Of a DNA stretch of 64,000 nucleotides, positions 61,793 through 64,000 are shown piece by piece. The number at the start of each line of letters is the position of its first letter. Position 1 is the first letter of the stretch. The stretch covers positions 62,001-126,000 of the forward strand of contig JACKKE010000006.1 of assembly GCA_020637595.1 (NCBI GenBank). Direction: 5' to 3'. The DNA is from Rhodobacter sp. (GTDB lineage Bacteria; Pseudomonadota; Alphaproteobacteria; Rhodobacterales; Rhodobacteraceae). The position numbers and the translations under genes are program-made. The notes beneath the pieces are model-generated. The model saw only the letters and a list, made by a program, of their open reading frames with translations. It was not told the origin of the DNA and did no database searches.

Positions 61793-61862
61793 AGGGGGCG
61801 CTGCCCCCTCTTTTCGCGCAGGCGCGAAAATTCACCCCCGGCGTATTTTGGGCAAGATGAAA
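61793..61862 (+). repeat. Intergenic hairpin repeat, copy 5 (most complete)
   Basis: A stem AGGGGGC-GCT-GCCCCCT (61793-61809) is followed at once by a second perfect stem TTTTCGCGC-AG-GCGCGAAAA (61811-61830). The tail comes next: TTCACCCCCGGCGTATTTTG then GGCAAGATGAAAGG. Copy 1 at 8331-8405 has the same three parts in reverse orientation. It fills the gap between nrdR and ribD. Confidence 0.8.
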
Positions 61863-61872
61863 GGGCGCGGCC

Positions 61873-62988
61873 GTGTCCGGGGATGACGACCGGCGGTTCA
61901 TGCGTCTGGCGCTGGCCCTGGGCGCGCGGGGGCTGGGGAATACTTGGCCCAACCCGGCGGTGGGCTGTGTTCTGGTGCAGGGTGGCGTGATCGTCGGGCG
62001 GGGCTGGACCCAGCCGGGCGGGCGTCCGCATGCCGAGGTGATGGCGCTGCGTCAGGCCGGCGAGCGGGCGCGCGGCGCGGTGGCTTATGTCACGCTGGAG
62101 CCCTGCGCGCATCACGGCAAGACCCCGCCCTGCGCCGAGGCGCTGGTGGCGGCGGGGGTCGCGCGGGTGGTCAGCGCGCTGACCGATCCCGATCCGCGGG
62201 TGGCGGGCGGCGGGCATGCGATCCTGCGCGCCGCTGGCATCGCGGTGACCGAGGGGGTCGAGGCCGAGGCGGCGCGGCTGGCGAATGCGGGGTTTCTGAG
62301 CCGGATCCTGTCGGGTCGGCCGATGGTGACCTTGAAACTGGCATTGACGCTGGACGCGCGCATCGCCACCGCGACCGGCGAGAGCCGCTGGATCACCGGA
62401 CCCGCGGCGCGGCGGCGGGTGCATCTGATGCGGGCGACGCATGACGCGGTTCTGGTGGGGGCGGGCACGGCCCGGGCTGACGATCCCGACCTGCGGGTGC
62501 GCGACCTGGGGATCGACCGTCAGCCGGTGCGGATCGTTGCGGACAGCCGGCTGGGCCTGTCGCCCGACAGCCGGCTGGGGCGCAGCCTGGATCTGGCGCC
62601 GCTGTGGTTGCTGCACGGTGCCCAGGCCCCGGCGGCTGCCCGTGCGGACTGGGCGGCGCGCGGCGCGGTTCTGGTGCCCTGCGCCGAGGATGCGATGGGG
62701 CGGCTGGATATGGACGACGGGCTGCGGCAACTGGGCGCGCGCGGTCTCACCCGGGTGTTGTGCGAGGGCGGCGGCGGGCTGGCGGCGAGCCTTGTCTCGG
62801 GCGGGCTGGCCGATGAGTTGGCGGTGTTCAGCGCAGGGCATCTGTTCGGTGCGGACGGCACTGCGGGGCTGGCGGCGATGGGGGTGACGGCGATCGGCGA
62901 CAAGGCCTGGCGGCTGGTTTCGGCGCAGCCGGTGGGGGCGGATCTGATGCATCTGTGGCGGCGCACGGGTTTCCCCGAGGGGCTGTAA
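61873..62988 (+). CDS. ribD: Bifunctional riboflavin deaminase/reductase RibD
   Basis: A 371-aa enzyme catalysing the second and third steps of riboflavin synthesis. The N-terminal deaminase (about 1-145) has the zinc site PHAEVMAL and EPCAHHGKTPPC. The C-terminal reductase (about 148-371) has VTLKLALTLDARIATATGES, ATHDAVLVGAGTARADDP and RVLCEGGGGLAASL. The start is GTG 61873, giving the family N-terminus MSGDDDRRFMRLAL just after the repeat. No ribC, ribB or ribH follows directly; lon is next. Confidence 0.95.
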   Translation: MSGDDDRRFMRLALALGARGLGNTWPNPAVGCVLVQGGVIVGRGWTQPGGRPHAEVMALRQAGERARGAVAYVTLEPCAHHGKTPPCAEALVAAGVARVVSALTDPDPRVAGGGHAILRAAGIAVTEGVEAEAARLANAGFLSRILSGRPMVTLKLALTLDARIATATGESRWITGPAARRRVHLMRATHDAVLVGAGTARADDPDLRVRDLGIDRQPVRIVADSRLGLSPDSRLGRSLDLAPLWLLHGAQAPAAARADWAARGAVLVPCAEDAMGRLDMDDGLRQLGARGLTRVLCEGGGGLAASLVSGGLADELAVFSAGHLFGADGTAGLAAMGVTAIGDKAWRLVSAQPVGADLMHLWRRTGFPEGL

Positions 62989-63171
62989 CCGGGCCTTTAC
63001 CATAACGTAAAACGGTCCCATTCGGCGCCAACTTGCGCCACAGTGATGTTACATCCATAGTGGGTCGGAGAGTTGAAAGTCCCGTCACGGCACCCCAAAT
63101 TGTCGGGGAACGGGACGGTTTGCAGGCCAGATCTGGCGTGTGGACCGCGAAAAACGAGTTGAGGTTTCAAG

Positions 63172-64000
63172 ATGTCAGGTCACACCAACACCTATGCCGT
63201 GCTGCCCCTGCGGGACATGGTGGTCTTTCCGCACATGATCGTGCCGCTGTTTGTCGGGCGCGACAAATCGGTGCGCGCGCTGGAAACGGTGATGCGCGAC
63301 GACAAGCAGATCCTGCTGGTTACCCAGATCGACCACGCCGACGAGGATCCGACGCCGGAGGGCCTCTATCGGATGGGGGTTCTGGCGAATGTGCTGCAGC
63401 TGCTGAAATTGCCCGATGGCACCGTCAAGGTGCTGGTCGAGGGCAAGTCGCGGGTGCAGATCACCGAGTTTGTGGACAACGACCAGCATTTCGAGGCCGA
63501 GGCCGAGACGATCGACGAGATCGAGGGCGAGGCGGCGGCCGTCGAGGCGTTGACCCGTGCGGTGCTCGACGATTTCGAACGCTATGCGAAGATCAAGCGC
63601 AACATCCCCGAAGAGGCGCTGGCCGCGGTCAGCGATGCGGACGAGCCCGGCCGGCTGGCCGACCTCGCCGCCGGCCACCTGGGGGTCGAGGTTCCGCGCA
63701 AGCAGGAGCTTCTGGAGACGCTCGACATCGGTGAGCGGCTGGAGAAGGTCTATGGCCTGATGGAGGGCGAGATTTCCGTCCTGCAAGTCGAGCGCAAGAT
63801 CAAGTCGCGCGTGAAATCGCAGATGGAGCGCACCCAGCGCGAATACTACCTGAATGAGCAGATGAAGGCCATTCAGAAGGAGCTGGGCGAGGGCGACGAC
63901 GGCCAGAACGAGCTGACCGAGCTGGAAAACCGCATCAAGGCGACGAAGTTCAGCAAGGAGGCCCGGGAAAAGGCCGAGGCCGAGCTGAAGAAGCTGAAAT
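63172..64000 (+). CDS. lon: ATP-dependent protease Lon (3' end cut by window)
   Basis: 276 codons of Lon are visible. The N-terminal substrate-recognition domain begins YAVLPLRDMVVFPHMIVPLF and FVGRDKSVRALE, and is followed by the helical linker with KSRVKSQMERTQREYYLNEQ and MKAIQKELGEG. The AAA+ and Ser-Lys protease domains lie beyond the window. ATG 63172 has GAGG ten bases upstream. The 183 bp before it contain a GGTCGGAGAGTTG...-type structured stretch but no riboswitch I can identify; a heat-shock promoter would be expected, though the only CTTG box (63032) lacks a convincing partner. Confidence 0.95.
   Translation, partial: MSGHTNTYAVLPLRDMVVFPHMIVPLFVGRDKSVRALETVMRDDKQILLVTQIDHADEDPTPEGLYRMGVLANVLQLLKLPDGTVKVLVEGKSRVQITEFVDNDQHFEAEAETIDEIEGEAAAVEALTRAVLDDFERYAKIKRNIPEEALAAVSDADEPGRLADLAAGHLGVEVPRKQELLETLDIGERLEKVYGLMEGEISVLQVERKIKSRVKSQMERTQREYYLNEQMKAIQKELGEGDDGQNELTELENRIKATKFSKEAREKAEAELKKLK

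Noticed and set aside
63032..63060. A heat-shock (RpoH) promoter for lon
   Set aside because: CTTG at 63032 is present but no convincing -10 partner lies at the right spacing, so I did not list it.
62989..63171. An FMN riboswitch near ribD
   Set aside because: The conserved RFN core words are absent, and the structured stretch is upstream of lon, not of a rib gene.

Overview
The window is about 64 kb of GC-rich DNA from an alphaproteobacterium, almost certainly order Rhodobacterales (Rhodobacteraceae/Paracoccaceae). Four things point there: the xerD / exported protein / small membrane protein block divergent from aroK-aroB; an RNase E with a long charged insertion in its S1 domain; chloroplast-like GAPDH paralogues; and a dispersed hairpin-plus-tail intergenic repeat typical in style of this family. 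Both ends are cut: an FAD-linked oxidase at the left and Lon protease at the right are partial. I saw no rRNA, tRNA or CRISPR array.

Layout. 1-8.4 kb: partial FAD-linked oxidase, a ClC channel, an exported protein of unknown function, xerD, two further unknown envelope proteins (one only 57 aa), aroK and aroB. 8.4-14.2 kb: a complete oligopeptide ABC transporter operon on the minus strand. 14.4-21.2 kb, divergent from it: an ArgE-like deacylase, a stand-alone glutamine amidotransferase, a D-amino-acid-oxidase-like flavoprotein and three tandem M20 amidohydrolases. Together these look like uptake and hydrolysis of peptides or N-acylated amino compounds. 21.3-30.8 kb: one minus-strand operon, xdhA-xdhB-xdhC followed by a four-gene BMP-type nucleoside/purine ABC transporter, linked by overlapping stop/start codons. 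31-36 kb: dnaE, an enoyl-CoA hydratase family gene and coaD. 36-43.9 kb: a CPA1 antiporter with a cyclic-nucleotide-binding tail, two GAPDH paralogues flanking a cytochrome b561/PepSY pair, a DUF1294 membrane protein, a threonine aldolase and a YcgN-family protein.

44-47 kb is the accessory part: a TylF-like methyltransferase and a sulfotransferase split by an intact IS5/IS427-type element, then a 660-bp stretch without an intact gene that holds a decayed relative of that element. 47-64 kb returns to housekeeping genes: GNAT acetyltransferase, methyltransferase, ribF, maoC, purQ, a DctB/DctD-like two-component pair, rne, ccdA, lolC/lolD, an L,D-transpeptidase, nrdR, ribD and lon.

The main oddities are these. 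(1) A dense run of frameshifts between about 28.9 and 31.6 kb breaks xdhB, xdhA and the essential dnaE together; I read this as local sequence error. (2) The IS element sits at codon 7 of the methyltransferase and supplies it with a new in-frame ATG. (3) Five copies of a structured intergenic repeat are present, one inside the open frame of xdhA. (4) The DctD-like regulator lacks the sigma54-contacting GAFTGA loop. No feature amounts to a clearly new defence or biosynthetic system; the peptide/M20 cluster is the best candidate for an undescribed pathway.
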